Shown: piece after piece, positions 49,795 through 59,481 of the stretch
Numbering within the stretch: the stretch's first letter is position 1
Layout of the letters: each line of letters opens with the position of its first letter
Assembly: GCA_945877425.1 (NCBI GenBank)
Contig: CAMCRZ010000001.1
Span: 124,001 to 188,000, forward strand
Origin: an uncultured Treponema sp.
GTDB lineage: Bacteria; Spirochaetota; Spirochaetia; Treponematales; Treponemataceae
DNA length: 64,000 nucleotides
Direction: 5' to 3'
Position numbers and translations under genes: made by a program
Notes under the pieces: model-generated
The model's database searches: none
What the model was told of the DNA's origin: nothing
What the model saw: only the letters and a program-made list of their open reading frames with translations

Positions 49795-52388
49795 ATTACA
49801 AAAATTTACCTGTTTACAAACAAAAAGAAAAAATCCTTGAAAAGCTTAAGGAAAATCAAGTTATAGTTGTTCAAAGTCCTACAGGCAGCGGAAAGACAAC
49901 ACAGCTTCCGGTTATACTTCACGAAGCAGGATATTCTGAAAACGGAATTATTGCAGTTACGCAGCCAAGAAGAATTGCAGCATTAAGTGTAAGCGAATTT
50001 ATTGCAAAACAGCTTAAAACAAAATATCCGGGACTTGTTGGATATAAAATGCGTTTTGAAGACAAGACAGATTCTTCTACAAAAATCAAAATCATGACAG
50101 ACGGGATTCTTCTTCAGGAAATGAAGCTTGATCCGTGGATGAGCAAATATTCCGTAATAATGGTTGATGAAGCTCACGAAAGAAGCTTAAATATTGATTT
50201 TGTACTTGGGCTTTTAAAACGAATCCTTCAGGTAAGGAAAGATTTTAAAGTAATAGTTTCTTCTGCCACAATGAATGCACAGGCTTTCAGCGAATATTTC
50301 GGAGGCTGTCCTATTGTTACTATAGAAACCCAGGTTTTTCCAGTTGCAATGGTTTACGATCCGCCTCTTGTTAAGGCAAGTACTGCTAGCGAAAATGCAA
50401 GTGAAGCCCTTCTTGCAAAAATTGAATCTACAATTGACCGCGTTCTTGACAACAAGGATGAAGGTGACATTTTAATTTTTCTTCCGGGAGAAAAAATCAT
50501 TAAGGACTGCGTCATGCGGCTGTCATCATCTTCGTTTAAAAATAAAATCCACATTGTTCCCTTGTACGGACGTCTTCCTAAAGAAGAGCAGGAAAAAGTT
50601 TTTAACAATGCACCTTTCGGAAAAAAGAAAGTTGTCATCAGTACTAACATTGCAGAAACTTCCGTAACTATAAACGGCATTACTACAGTAATTGATTCGG
50701 GACTTGCCAAGCTTAATTTTTATTCGCCAAAGACTTTTACTTCAAGCCTTATAGAATGTCCTGTAAGCAAGGCAAGCTGCAATCAGCGAAGAGGAAGAGC
50801 TGGAAGAACTCAAAGCGGCACCTGCTACAGACTTTATTCCAAAAGTGATTTTGAAGCCCGGAGCGAATATACAACAGAAGAAATTTACCGCACTGATTTA
50901 AGCGAAGTTGTCCTGAGAATGTCGGAACTGGGAATTACTGATTTTGAAAAATTCGATTTTATTTCTCCGCCCCAAACTGAAGATTTACGTGGAGCAGTCC
51001 AGACTTTAAATATGCTTAAGGCACTGGAGCAGGACGGAACTTTAAGCAGCATAGGCAAGCTTATGGTTGAATTTCCACTGGAACCAAGAGTAAGCAGGAT
51101 AATTGTAGAAAGCATTTTGCACTACCCTGAAGTTCTTGAAGAAGTAATTATTGCAGCAGCATTTTTAAGCGCACAGACACCTTTTGTACTTCCTGTTGGT
51201 GAAGAAATGGACGCACGTCAGGCTCACCACGGATTCAGGGACATTCAGGGTGATTTTGTAAGTTACGTAAAGCTTTTCAGAACATATATGTCTATGAAAA
51301 ACAAAGAGCAGTTCTGCAAAAACAATTATCTTGACGACAAAGTTATGGCTGAAATCCTGAACATTAAGACTCAGCTTGAAGAAATTGTAGGCGAACGCCT
51401 TCAGATTCCAATTACTAACGGCGGAAATATGGACGACTATTTGTGCTGCATTGCCAGCGGAATGATTCAGTTTGTCTGCATTCGTGAAGGAAGGGAAAGT
51501 TATAGAAGCCTTACTGCCGAGCACATTTCAATTCATCCGGGAAGTTCAATTTTTAAAACTAATCCACTTTATATTGTTGCAGGTGAAATTGTAAAAACAA
51601 GCCGCATCTTTGCAATGAGCGTTTCTCCTTTAACAAAAAACATTCTTTCTAAAGTTGACGGCTCTCTTGAAAAACAACTTCAGCAGATGCGCGGAAAAGG
51701 AAGCAAATTTTTAACGGGAAATTTTGAATACAAAGGAACTAATTTCCGTGATTCAAACAGCAAAGTTGGAAAAAATGATTCACGTTTTCTTAAAAAGAAT
51801 AATGATGAACACAAAAGTAAAAATCAGGATGAAATTACTTTCGGCGGAAAAACTTTCAGCATAGCAAAAGTTAAAGGAAAAAAGACTTTGCTCCTTCCGT
51901 TCAAGCCATTTATTGAAGCTGCCCAAAATGAAAAAAATGAAAATCTTCTTGCACAAATAAGCGGACTTAAAGGCTCCATTGTAATGAACAAAAATTTTAC
52001 CCTTATGCAAAATGAAAAAATGGAAATCATTTTAAAGGCTGCAAGAAATTTAAATCTTAATCCCATTTCAGAAGAAAAGTGGAACAGAAAATTTAACGTA
52101 AACATTTACGAAAACAACGGCATCAACAAGCTTATAAATTCTCTTGAATGGATTATGAAAGTAACTGTTGCAAAACAAAATGCAAAGGAAATGGGCTTTA
52201 TCTGCCTTTTTACAGATGATAACGGAAATTACTGGTTTAAAGTTTCCAGAGGCTTCCCTACAGCCCTTAACGAAAGCGTTTCATCTCTGGAAAGACTTAT
52301 AGACGACTGTAACAACTGCAACTTAAATGCCGCTGATAAAGAAAAAGTAAATATAATTTACCGTATGCTTAACGGAATGTATTCTTAA
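49785..52388 (+). CDS. DEAH-box ATP-dependent RNA helicase (HrpA/HrpB-like)
   Basis: The 867-residue helicase has motif I SPTGSGKTTQLPV, Ia TQPRRIAA, II DEAHERS, III SSATMN, V STNIAETSVTI and VI QRRGRAGRT, then the ratchet/OB-type domains of DEAH proteins. HrpA (~1300) is longer and HrpB (~820) similar, and the C-terminal ~200 residues do not match either clearly. Bacterial DEAH helicases act in mRNA processing or ribosome rescue. Overlap with the CapA-like gene puts it in the same operon. Confidence 0.88.
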   Translation: MSIDYKNLPVYKQKEKILEKLKENQVIVVQSPTGSGKTTQLPVILHEAGYSENGIIAVTQPRRIAALSVSEFIAKQLKTKYPGLVGYKMRFEDKTDSSTKIKIMTDGILLQEMKLDPWMSKYSVIMVDEAHERSLNIDFVLGLLKRILQVRKDFKVIVSSATMNAQAFSEYFGGCPIVTIETQVFPVAMVYDPPLVKASTASENASEALLAKIESTIDRVLDNKDEGDILIFLPGEKIIKDCVMRLSSSSFKNKIHIVPLYGRLPKEEQEKVFNNAPFGKKKVVISTNIAETSVTINGITTVIDSGLAKLNFYSPKTFTSSLIECPVSKASCNQRRGRAGRTQSGTCYRLYSKSDFEARSEYTTEEIYRTDLSEVVLRMSELGITDFEKFDFISPPQTEDLRGAVQTLNMLKALEQDGTLSSIGKLMVEFPLEPRVSRIIVESILHYPEVLEEVIIAAAFLSAQTPFVLPVGEEMDARQAHHGFRDIQGDFVSYVKLFRTYMSMKNKEQFCKNNYLDDKVMAEILNIKTQLEEIVGERLQIPITNGGNMDDYLCCIASGMIQFVCIREGRESYRSLTAEHISIHPGSSIFKTNPLYIVAGEIVKTSRIFAMSVSPLTKNILSKVDGSLEKQLQQMRGKGSKFLTGNFEYKGTNFRDSNSKVGKNDSRFLKKNNDEHKSKNQDEITFGGKTFSIAKVKGKKTLLLPFKPFIEAAQNEKNENLLAQISGLKGSIVMNKNFTLMQNEKMEIILKAARNLNLNPISEEKWNRKFNVNIYENNGINKLINSLEWIMKVTVAKQNAKEMGFICLFTDDNGNYWFKVSRGFPTALNESVSSLERLIDDCNNCNLNAADKEKVNIIYRMLNGMYS

Positions 52389-52391
52389 AAA

Positions 52392-54065
52392 TCACTTGTC
52401 GGCGGAAGAAGGTGCTGCCGAACTTACTGCATCAAGTTCCGGATCTGATGAAGGAGATTTTTCTTCTTCAGTCCAGCCGGTAAGGGAATCAACATTCTGA
52501 AGGATACGCTTTGCCTTTTTTGCATTTGCATTTTTCTTTTTCTGCCCGAACTGATAAGTTTTGCTGTCTGTTTTAGGTGCATCTTCTTCATCAGCATCTT
52601 TTGCAATATCTGCAACCAGGCTTCTTAAAGAAGAGTACCTTCCCTTTGCCCAAATATCAAGACCGGTGCCTTGTGTAGCAACATCTTCACTTTCAATGTA
52701 CTCTTTGCAAATCTGTTCAAATTCTTTTCTGCCGTATTTTGCAAACTCTTTTCCCAAAGCGTAACGGAGATTTTTCATAAGATCGCTTTTTAAGCTTTCC
52801 CTTGCAAGTTCAATAATTTCATCAGTTCCTGCGTGATTGAATTCAAGAAGATAGCCTGCAACTTTTCCTTTAGTTCCATCTGCAACTTTCTTATCTTTTA
52901 AAATGCTGATTAAATATTCGTTTCCTTCTTTATCGTTAAGTTCTGCAATTACGCTGTAGCATTTTTCCTTTACGACTTTTTCTTCTTCTTTATCTTTGCA
53001 GCGATAAATCAAGTAAGGAACGGCACTTTTCATATTGCGCTCTTTTACCTGATTAACTGCTTCAAGCCTTACTTTGTACTGGGAATCACGAAGAGCCTGC
53101 AAAATTACATCATCAGCTTTTTCATCATCAAAATTTGCAATGCCTTTTAAAACGTAAACCCTGAAGTTAGGATCGTCTTCTTCAAAAAGCTTTAAAAGAA
53201 TTTCTTCGCTTTCTTTAACTTTCATTGCACCTATTGCTTCTGCAGCATACATCCTTACAAAAGAATTTTCATCTTCGTTCTGGGCAATGTCTGCAAGTTT
53301 GGAGTAAGTTTCTACGGCTTTTATTTTTCCAAGAACACGCATTAAAGACTGCCTTTGGGCAACAGTTAAATCATCTCTGTCAATATAAGAAGCAAGAAAC
53401 TGCGCCTCTTCACTTTCCCCAAGTTCCCCTAAAGCAGAAAGGGCTCCGTTAAAATAAGCTTCGTCTTCCTTGTCAACAAGTTCAACTAAACCGGGAACTG
53501 CCTCTTTGCACTTTACTTCTGCAACATATTTAAAACACAAATCTACAGTTTCTTTTTTTACGTCATACGGATCGTTTATGGTTTCAGTGGCAAAATCACT
53601 AAGGCAGGGATCTTTCAGTTTTGTAAAGTAAGTTAAAATTTTATTTCTTATTGCAGGATTTTTTGTTGAATAAAACAAATCGTAAATAGGGTCAACGAAA
53701 CGTAAGTCTTCGTTAGCTGTAAGTTCGTCTAAAAGCTTTGAAATTTCACTTTCAAGTCCGTACTTAAAACTTTCAGTTGTCTGCTTTACATATTCGTCTG
53801 TGGATTTTTTTTCATCTTTAGCATCAATTTTTTCTATTTCTTCAGACGAAGGTTTTCTTGGCCTTGAACTTTTTGCCGTCTGCTTTTCTTTTGTATACTT
53901 AAACTCAGTTTTTTCTTCAGCTGATTTTCCTTCCGATTCAAGATAACTCTGAACTACAGGATCAATATCATCAGCACCGTTACGTTCTGAAAAATCAGGC
54001 TGTTCACTAAAAATCATAAGGGAAAAAATACACATTTGTGCCAGAAGTAATTGTTTTTTACTCAT
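52392..54065 (-). CDS. HEAT-repeat protein, probably exported
   Basis: The 557-residue protein has a short hydrophobic N-terminus (QLLLAQMCIFSLMIF) that may be a signal peptide, a low-complexity charged stretch (~35-95), then ~9-10 HEAT-like helical repeats from ~105 to 480 (for example AVPGLVELVDKEDEAYFNGALSALGEL and VRLEAVNQVKERNMKSAVPYL). The C-terminus is Lys/Ala/Ser-rich and disordered. HEAT proteins bind partners; no enzyme motif is seen. It is convergent with the helicase gene (3 nt) and followed upstream by tgt, 21 nt away. Confidence 0.75.
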   Translation of the reverse strand: MSKKQLLLAQMCIFSLMIFSEQPDFSERNGADDIDPVVQSYLESEGKSAEEKTEFKYTKEKQTAKSSRPRKPSSEEIEKIDAKDEKKSTDEYVKQTTESFKYGLESEISKLLDELTANEDLRFVDPIYDLFYSTKNPAIRNKILTYFTKLKDPCLSDFATETINDPYDVKKETVDLCFKYVAEVKCKEAVPGLVELVDKEDEAYFNGALSALGELGESEEAQFLASYIDRDDLTVAQRQSLMRVLGKIKAVETYSKLADIAQNEDENSFVRMYAAEAIGAMKVKESEEILLKLFEEDDPNFRVYVLKGIANFDDEKADDVILQALRDSQYKVRLEAVNQVKERNMKSAVPYLIYRCKDKEEEKVVKEKCYSVIAELNDKEGNEYLISILKDKKVADGTKGKVAGYLLEFNHAGTDEIIELARESLKSDLMKNLRYALGKEFAKYGRKEFEQICKEYIESEDVATQGTGLDIWAKGRYSSLRSLVADIAKDADEEDAPKTDSKTYQFGQKKKNANAKKAKRILQNVDSLTGWTEEEKSPSSDPELDAVSSAAPSSADK

Positions 54066-54086
54066 ACGTTTTCCTGCTGAATTTCA

Positions 54087-55223
54087 TTATATTTCATTAG
54101 AGTGAAAGTTTTCCAGAAAATTTTTTCTGTATTCTTCAAACCTGTCATTGTTTATGGCTTCACGAATTTCCTTTATCATATTGTGGAGAAAATAAAGGTT
54201 GTGGTAACTTGCAAGCATTGAAGAAAGAATTTCCTGTTCCCTGAAAATGTGCCGTAAATAAGATCTTGAATAAGTGCGGCATACTTTGCAGTTACATTCC
54301 TTATCCAAAGGCGACAAATCATGTTCAAAACGCTTTTGCTTAATGGAAACCATTCCTTTGTGAGAAAAATACAATCCGTGGCGGGCAATTCGTGTAGGCT
54401 GAACGCAATCGAACATATCAATTCCGTCTGCAACTGCTTCAAGAATGTATTCCGGAGTGCCTATTCCCATAACGTAAAGGGGCTTGTTTTCAGGAAGAAA
54501 CTGAACTGTGTACCTGAGCATTTTTTCAAAAACGTCAGCCGGTTCACCTACGCTTAAACCGCCTATTGCAATGCCGGGAGTATTAAGGCTTGAAACAAAC
54601 TGAGCGCTTTCTTTTCTAAGATCTTCAAAAAAATTGCCCTGAACTATAGGAAACAAATTTCCAAGATAACCGTTTTCCTGCTGCCTTTTCCATTCTGCGA
54701 GAGCACGCTTTGTCCAGTCAGTTGTAATGCGCAATGAACGTTCTGCTTCTTTCCGCTGAACATCAAAACCGGTGCACACATCAAGCTGCATCTGAATGTC
54801 GCTGTTAAGTTTAACTTGAGTCTGGACAACATTTTCCGGCGTAAACAAATGCCTGCTTCCGTCTATGTCGCTTCTGAAAGTAACGCCTTCATCTGTAATT
54901 TTCCGGAGTCCCGAAAGAGAAAAAACCTGAAAGCCGCCGCTGTCTGTTAAAAAGTTTTTGTTCCATTTTGTAAAGCCGTGAAGTCCGCCGTTTTCCTGAA
55001 CAATGTCAGCGCCAGGTCTTAGATAAAGATGGTAAGTGTTTGCAAGAATTATTTCAAATCCTATTTCTTCAAGGGAATCTTTTGAAACAGCCTTTACAGT
55101 TCCTTTCGTTCCTACAGGCATAAAAACAGGAGTTTCCACATCACCATGAGGAAGATGAATTACGCCTGTTCTTGCCCTTGTGTCTTTATCTTTGTGATGA
55201 AGTTCAAAAATTTCTTTTATCAT
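54087..55223 (-). CDS. tgt: Queuine tRNA-ribosyltransferase
   Basis: Tgt exchanges guanine-34 of GU(N) tRNAs for preQ1, the committed step in queuosine synthesis. Visible are THHLYLRPG-type NTYHLYLRPG, LTDSGGFQVFSL with the catalytic Asp, GGLSVGEP, DGIDMFDCVQPTRIARHG with the nucleophilic Asp, and the C-terminal zinc set CNCKVC plus His. Length 378 is normal. AAAGGAT lies 7 nt before the ATG. Confidence 0.96.
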   Translation of the reverse strand: MIKEIFELHHKDKDTRARTGVIHLPHGDVETPVFMPVGTKGTVKAVSKDSLEEIGFEIILANTYHLYLRPGADIVQENGGLHGFTKWNKNFLTDSGGFQVFSLSGLRKITDEGVTFRSDIDGSRHLFTPENVVQTQVKLNSDIQMQLDVCTGFDVQRKEAERSLRITTDWTKRALAEWKRQQENGYLGNLFPIVQGNFFEDLRKESAQFVSSLNTPGIAIGGLSVGEPADVFEKMLRYTVQFLPENKPLYVMGIGTPEYILEAVADGIDMFDCVQPTRIARHGLYFSHKGMVSIKQKRFEHDLSPLDKECNCKVCRTYSRSYLRHIFREQEILSSMLASYHNLYFLHNMIKEIREAINNDRFEEYRKNFLENFHSNEI

Positions 55224-55267
55224 TTTAAATCCTTTAGAAAAATCGTTTTATATATTTTAAATCTTAA

Positions 55268-56341
55268 TTAAGTTTTTGCATACTTTAAAAGGAATGCGCT
55301 TACGAAAATAAAAAATACAACAGGAAACCATGCTCCGAACACTGGAGGAATAGTTGCGAACTTTGCCATCAGCATTGTAACCATCTGCATAATGTAAAAC
55401 AAAACTACAGCCGTTATGCTTAAGCCGAGACTTATTATCAAAACATTTTTCCGTGTCTTGCCGCTTAAACCTATTGCAAGAAAAACTACAATAAAGCAAA
55501 CGAATGGAAATGCAAATTTCTTGTAATATTCAGCTTTTGCTTCTGAACTTGGAAGCCCCGCTACTTCAAGACGGTGAATGTAATTCCTTGCAGTTTCTGT
55601 ATTTACGCTTTCTACAGAAATTGTATTGTTGCGGAAAGTAGAGGGAGGTTCTACTAAAAAATCAAGCAGATCTTTTTCCACGCTGACACATTTTAAATCG
55701 CCTTCTTCAGTTTTTTTATACTGATAACCGTTGCTTACCTGCCACTTTTCATCTACCCAGCTTGCATTATCGCAGACAATAAGTGCCTTGAAATTTTTCT
55801 CTTCATCTCTAAAAAGAAAGTTTACGTTAAAAAGCCGCTGAAGCTGATCGTCGTAATATTCAGCTTTGTAGATAAGCCTTCCTTCGTCAGCAATAATTAC
55901 AATATTATCGTTGTTAAGGGATTTTTCTTTCTGCAGCAGCTGGGACTGAAGGGAAAGTTTTTGCGCATAAGTGTCAACAACAACATTGTCTTCAAAAAGA
56001 AACATTCCTATGCTCATTCCAAAAGCAACTAAAAGCAAAGGTGCTGCAAATTTAAAAAGGGAAACTCCGCTGGCAAAAACTGCAAGCAGTTCATTTTTTG
56101 CATACAAGTCGCTGAGCATATAGGCTGTAGCAAAAAGCATTGCTATAGGCGTTGCATACCAGATTGTTTTTGGAACGTAAAGAATCATTACTTTGTATAT
56201 ATCTTTCGGAGCAATTCCTCTTGAAATATAATTCCACAAATTCATAAGAAGGTCTGTAATGGAAAGAACGAGTACAAAGAAAAACATTGCGCCTATAAAA
56301 ATTCCGAAAAATTTTTTAAGCATATAAATAATAAGTTTCAT
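55268..56341 (-). CDS. LptG-like permease (YjgP/YjgQ family)
   Basis: The 357-residue protein has the YjgP/YjgQ layout: three N-terminal membrane helices, a periplasmic beta-jellyroll domain (~105-265), and three C-terminal helices. With LptF and LptB these permeases extract lipopolysaccharide from the inner membrane; spirochaetes such as Treponema often lack typical LPS, so another lipid or lipoprotein cargo is possible. The start is ATG at 56341 overlapping the upstream stop as ATGA; the frame is open 21 codons further. Which of the two genes is F or G is not certain. Confidence 0.85.
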   Translation of the reverse strand: MKLIIYMLKKFFGIFIGAMFFFVLVLSITDLLMNLWNYISRGIAPKDIYKVMILYVPKTIWYATPIAMLFATAYMLSDLYAKNELLAVFASGVSLFKFAAPLLLVAFGMSIGMFLFEDNVVVDTYAQKLSLQSQLLQKEKSLNNDNIVIIADEGRLIYKAEYYDDQLQRLFNVNFLFRDEEKNFKALIVCDNASWVDEKWQVSNGYQYKKTEEGDLKCVSVEKDLLDFLVEPPSTFRNNTISVESVNTETARNYIHRLEVAGLPSSEAKAEYYKKFAFPFVCFIVVFLAIGLSGKTRKNVLIISLGLSITAVVLFYIMQMVTMLMAKFATIPPVFGAWFPVVFFIFVSAFLLKYAKT

Positions 56342-57624
56342 TTTCTGCGTAACCTTAAATACAAAATTGAACCTACAATTCCTATAAAAAAGTTTGGTCC
56401 CCACATAACCCAGAATCCGTTTACGCCACTTCTTATTCCGAACATCTGACCTATAATGTTTGCAGCCCAGTACATTACGGAAATAATCAGTCCGAAAATC
56501 AAGCCTAAAGTGTGTCCGTCTTTTTTACCGAAAACAAGGGAAAGAGGAAAAGCCAGTATTGCAAAGAAAATTGAACCAAAAGGAATGGAAAATTTTTTAT
56601 TATATTCAAGACGATAAGTGTTCATCTGTTTTTCAGAATATCCTTCGATTTTTTTCATGTCGTCGATTTTTTTCTTTAAGTCCCAGCTTGTCATTTCTCT
56701 TGGAGATGTTCCGCTTGAAGTGTCCAGAATTGAATCTTCAAAAACGTTAAGGGAAAGTTTTTCAGCATCAAGAACATCAAAATTGCGGCGGCTGGATTTA
56801 GAAAGCATAATAACATCAGCATCATTCATATTAAGCTGCATTAAAACGCCTTCATCTTTTGATTTTTTAATTTCAGTATTTTTTGAAATAATAATCCGCT
56901 TTTCGCCGTCAGTTCCTGTATCAAAAAAAACAAGATCGCTTACATTCTGACCTGCAACATTTCCAATTACAAGTGTGGAATCATTCAGACGCTTTACAGA
57001 ATTAGGCTCCAGTTCAATTGCAGGATTTGAAACGACTATCTGCTTTAAAAGCCGGTTGTAGTGAAGAGTTCCCAGCGGCAGAAAATAATCGTTCATAATA
57101 AAGCTGAATATTGAAATGAGAATTCCCATAAGAATGACAGGCTTTAAAATCATGGAGTATCTGTAACCGCTTGCCCTTATAATCAAAATTTCATTATCAG
57201 TAACAAGGTGACCTAAGCACATTAAAAATCCTACAAGAGTTGAATAAGGTGCAGACTGAGCTACAACTGCAGGAAGACAATATAAAATCAAACGGGCAAC
57301 AGAACTTACGGGAACACGCTTTTTTAAAATAGTTTCCGCCATAAGCAAAATCTGATTTACAAAAAATACTACAAAGAAAAATGCAAAGCAGACTATAAAA
57401 TAAAGAAACAGTTCCTTTACAATGTACCGCGATAAAACGTGCTCCTTTACTTCATCAAGTGACTTTAACTTTTCCTGAAAAAAATCTTCAAGAAGCTTTA
57501 ACTTTAAAAGTGAACAAAGAAAAACTGCAGCTTTAAAAATAATTCTTTTAATACTGAATTTTTCTTGATTTTCAAAAACTGATTTTTTCTTTCCCCAAAA
57601 AAAATTTTTTATTCCAAAAGACAA
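56338..57624 (-). CDS. LptF-like permease (YjgP/YjgQ family)
   Basis: The 428-residue protein shares the architecture of its downstream neighbour but with an extra ~65-residue N-terminal cytoplasmic region before the first helix (YIVKELFLYFIVCFAFFF). The periplasmic domain contains VIGNVAGQNVSDLVFF, and three C-terminal helices follow. Start is TTG behind AGGA; no ATG suits. It is translationally coupled to the downstream permease gene and together they would form an ABC permease dimer with an ATPase encoded elsewhere. Confidence 0.85.
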   Translation of the reverse strand: MSFGIKNFFWGKKKSVFENQEKFSIKRIIFKAAVFLCSLLKLKLLEDFFQEKLKSLDEVKEHVLSRYIVKELFLYFIVCFAFFFVVFFVNQILLMAETILKKRVPVSSVARLILYCLPAVVAQSAPYSTLVGFLMCLGHLVTDNEILIIRASGYRYSMILKPVILMGILISIFSFIMNDYFLPLGTLHYNRLLKQIVVSNPAIELEPNSVKRLNDSTLVIGNVAGQNVSDLVFFDTGTDGEKRIIISKNTEIKKSKDEGVLMQLNMNDADVIMLSKSSRRNFDVLDAEKLSLNVFEDSILDTSSGTSPREMTSWDLKKKIDDMKKIEGYSEKQMNTYRLEYNKKFSIPFGSIFFAILAFPLSLVFGKKDGHTLGLIFGLIISVMYWAANIIGQMFGIRSGVNGFWVMWGPNFFIGIVGSILYLRLRRK

Positions 57625-57673
57625 TTTTATATCCTAAAACAAAAATTCCATATCAGCTTTACGGTCTTTACAA

Positions 57674-58117
57674 TTAAACTCCTGTACTGCCGAATCCGCC
57701 TTTACCGCGCTCTGTTTCAGAAAGAGAAGTTCCTGAAAAGAAATTCCCGATTGTAACAGGCGCAACTACAATCTGTGCAATTCTGTCTCCGCAGTTAACA
57801 GTAAAATCTTCATCGCCGCAATTGTAAAGCAACACTTTAAGTTCACCTCTATAGTCGCTGTCAATAGTTCCGGGAGTATTTAAAACAGTAACGCCGTTTT
57901 TAAAAGCAAGTCCGCTTCTTGGCCTTACTTGAATTTCATATCCTTCAGGAATTTCAAAACTTAAGCCTGTACCTACTAAAGCCCTTTCACCTTTTTTTAT
58001 TACAACAGGATTTTCTACAAAGGCACACACATCAGCACCTGCAGCACCGGAAGTTTTATATCCGGGCAAAACTGCACCTTTCTGGGCAACACATTTAATT
58101 TCTACAGAAGATTGCAT
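57674..58117 (-). CDS. dut: Deoxyuridine triphosphatase (dUTPase)
   Basis: Dut hydrolyses dUTP to dUMP, keeping uracil out of DNA and supplying dTMP synthesis. The 147-residue protein shows all five motifs: [44 protein letters not shown] and the C-terminal [10 protein letters not shown] that closes the active site. The start overlaps the M16 peptidase gene end by 16 nt, in a different frame. Confidence 0.97.
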   Translation of the reverse strand: MQSSVEIKCVAQKGAVLPGYKTSGAAGADVCAFVENPVVIKKGERALVGTGLSFEIPEGYEIQVRPRSGLAFKNGVTVLNTPGTIDSDYRGELKVLLYNCGDEDFTVNCGDRIAQIVVAPVTIGNFFSGTSLSETERGKGGFGSTGV

Positions 58118-59379
58118 AAAATTTCCTTTTTATCTTTTTTAGAAAGTTTCGGTCCGTAAACTAAAAGGGACATTTCTTCCTTATTAAAAACTCTCTTTAC
58201 AAGATTTATTATATCATCTTTTGACACTTTTCGTATATGGTCAATTGTTTCGTTAAAGCTGCACAAGGAAAGTCCCATAGAATTATTTTTCTGATTCCGC
58301 TTCATTGCATATTCCATATCTGAACTTGTCATGATTTCTTCGCCGCACAAATGTTCTTTTGCACATTCAATTTCTTCTTCAAGAAAATCGCACTTAAGGA
58401 TACGGTTTATTTCTTTAAGCAGAAATCCAGCAGTTTTTGCAGCATTATGTTTTTCGCAGGAAATGTAAGCACACCAGGCTCCGGCATTTTCGTAAACAGT
58501 AAAATAACTGTAAACGTTATAGCACAATCCGTTTTTTTCCCTAAGCACATCAAAAAGGCGGCTGCTCATTGTATCGCCTGTAAGTGCATTAAAAACGCTT
58601 ACGGCATAATTTTCTTTTTCGCTTAACTGATTTTTAAAAGGAAACACCACAAAAATCTGACTCTGGCTAAAATCGCTTTTTACAAAGTTGGCGCCTTTTT
58701 TCCAGCTTACTTCATTGAAGTGACTTTCCTTTCCGTACTCGACAGGCTTTCTGTGTTCCCCAAGTGATTCTAATTTTCTGCACAAAAATTCTTCGTCAAA
58801 ATTTCCGCAGGCAATAACTGTAAGTTCACCGCCGGCAAAATATTTTTCGTACCAGCTTTTTATTTTTTCAAGAGACAGAGATTCCACGTCTTTAATTGTT
58901 CCGCTGATAGTCTGGCTTAAATGCTCATCGTTCCAGACTCTGGAAGCAAGTTCGTCTAAGGCACACTCTTCGCTGTCATCGCTTATGGAAGCAATTTCAC
59001 TCTGCACTACACTTTTTTCCCTCAGATAATCTCTTTTAGGAAAAATACAGTTGCAGCTCATTTCGCACAAAATGTCACAGGCAACTTTAAAATTATCACC
59101 AAGGGCAGGAAAAGCAGCATACACGCACACGTTTTCCCTTTCCGTAAAAGCGTTGATGTAACCGCCCATTCTGTCAAAGGCAATTGCAATTTGTCTTGTA
59201 GAATAATTTTTCGTTCCCTTAAACAAAAGGTGTTCTGTAAAGTGTGAAATTCCACGGTTGTCTTTGTCTTCAAACCGGCTTCCTGCAGCAAACCAAAATC
59301 CAATGGAACAGGTTTTACTTGATTCAATTTTTTCTGTAATTAAAACAATATTATTTTTTAAAATCTGTTTTTTGTTCAT
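58102..59379 (-). CDS. M16-family zinc metallopeptidase
   Basis: The 425-residue protein has the inverted zinc motif HFTEH in [15 protein letters not shown], with the third ligand Glu ~77 residues on in the M16 helix, and the [20 protein letters not shown] motif of the second half. M16 enzymes degrade peptides such as signal or targeting peptides. The open frame extends 20 codons upstream into the pnp terminator, so the ATG at 59379, after the terminator, is taken. No good ribosome binding site is visible. Confidence 0.92.
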   Translation of the reverse strand: MNKKQILKNNIVLITEKIESSKTCSIGFWFAAGSRFEDKDNRGISHFTEHLLFKGTKNYSTRQIAIAFDRMGGYINAFTERENVCVYAAFPALGDNFKVACDILCEMSCNCIFPKRDYLREKSVVQSEIASISDDSEECALDELASRVWNDEHLSQTISGTIKDVESLSLEKIKSWYEKYFAGGELTVIACGNFDEEFLCRKLESLGEHRKPVEYGKESHFNEVSWKKGANFVKSDFSQSQIFVVFPFKNQLSEKENYAVSVFNALTGDTMSSRLFDVLREKNGLCYNVYSYFTVYENAGAWCAYISCEKHNAAKTAGFLLKEINRILKCDFLEEEIECAKEHLCGEEIMTSSDMEYAMKRNQKNNSMGLSLCSFNETIDHIRKVSKDDIINLVKRVFNKEEMSLLVYGPKLSKKDKKEILCNLL

Positions 59380-59403
59380 TGCGATAATTTTTTCACTGTC
59401 CTG

Positions 59404-59448
59404 ATAAAAAAAACGGAACATTCTGCTGCTACAAAACATTCCGTTTTA
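59404..59448 (-). terminator. Rho-independent terminator downstream of pnp
   Basis: On the minus strand AAAACGGAATGTT pairs with AATGTTCCGTTTT (with G-U pairs) around a ~12-nt loop, followed by a run of eight T. It separates pnp from the M16 peptidase gene. Confidence 0.88.
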
Positions 59449-59481
59449 AATTATAAAGCATTATAAACTTTAGAAAATACT

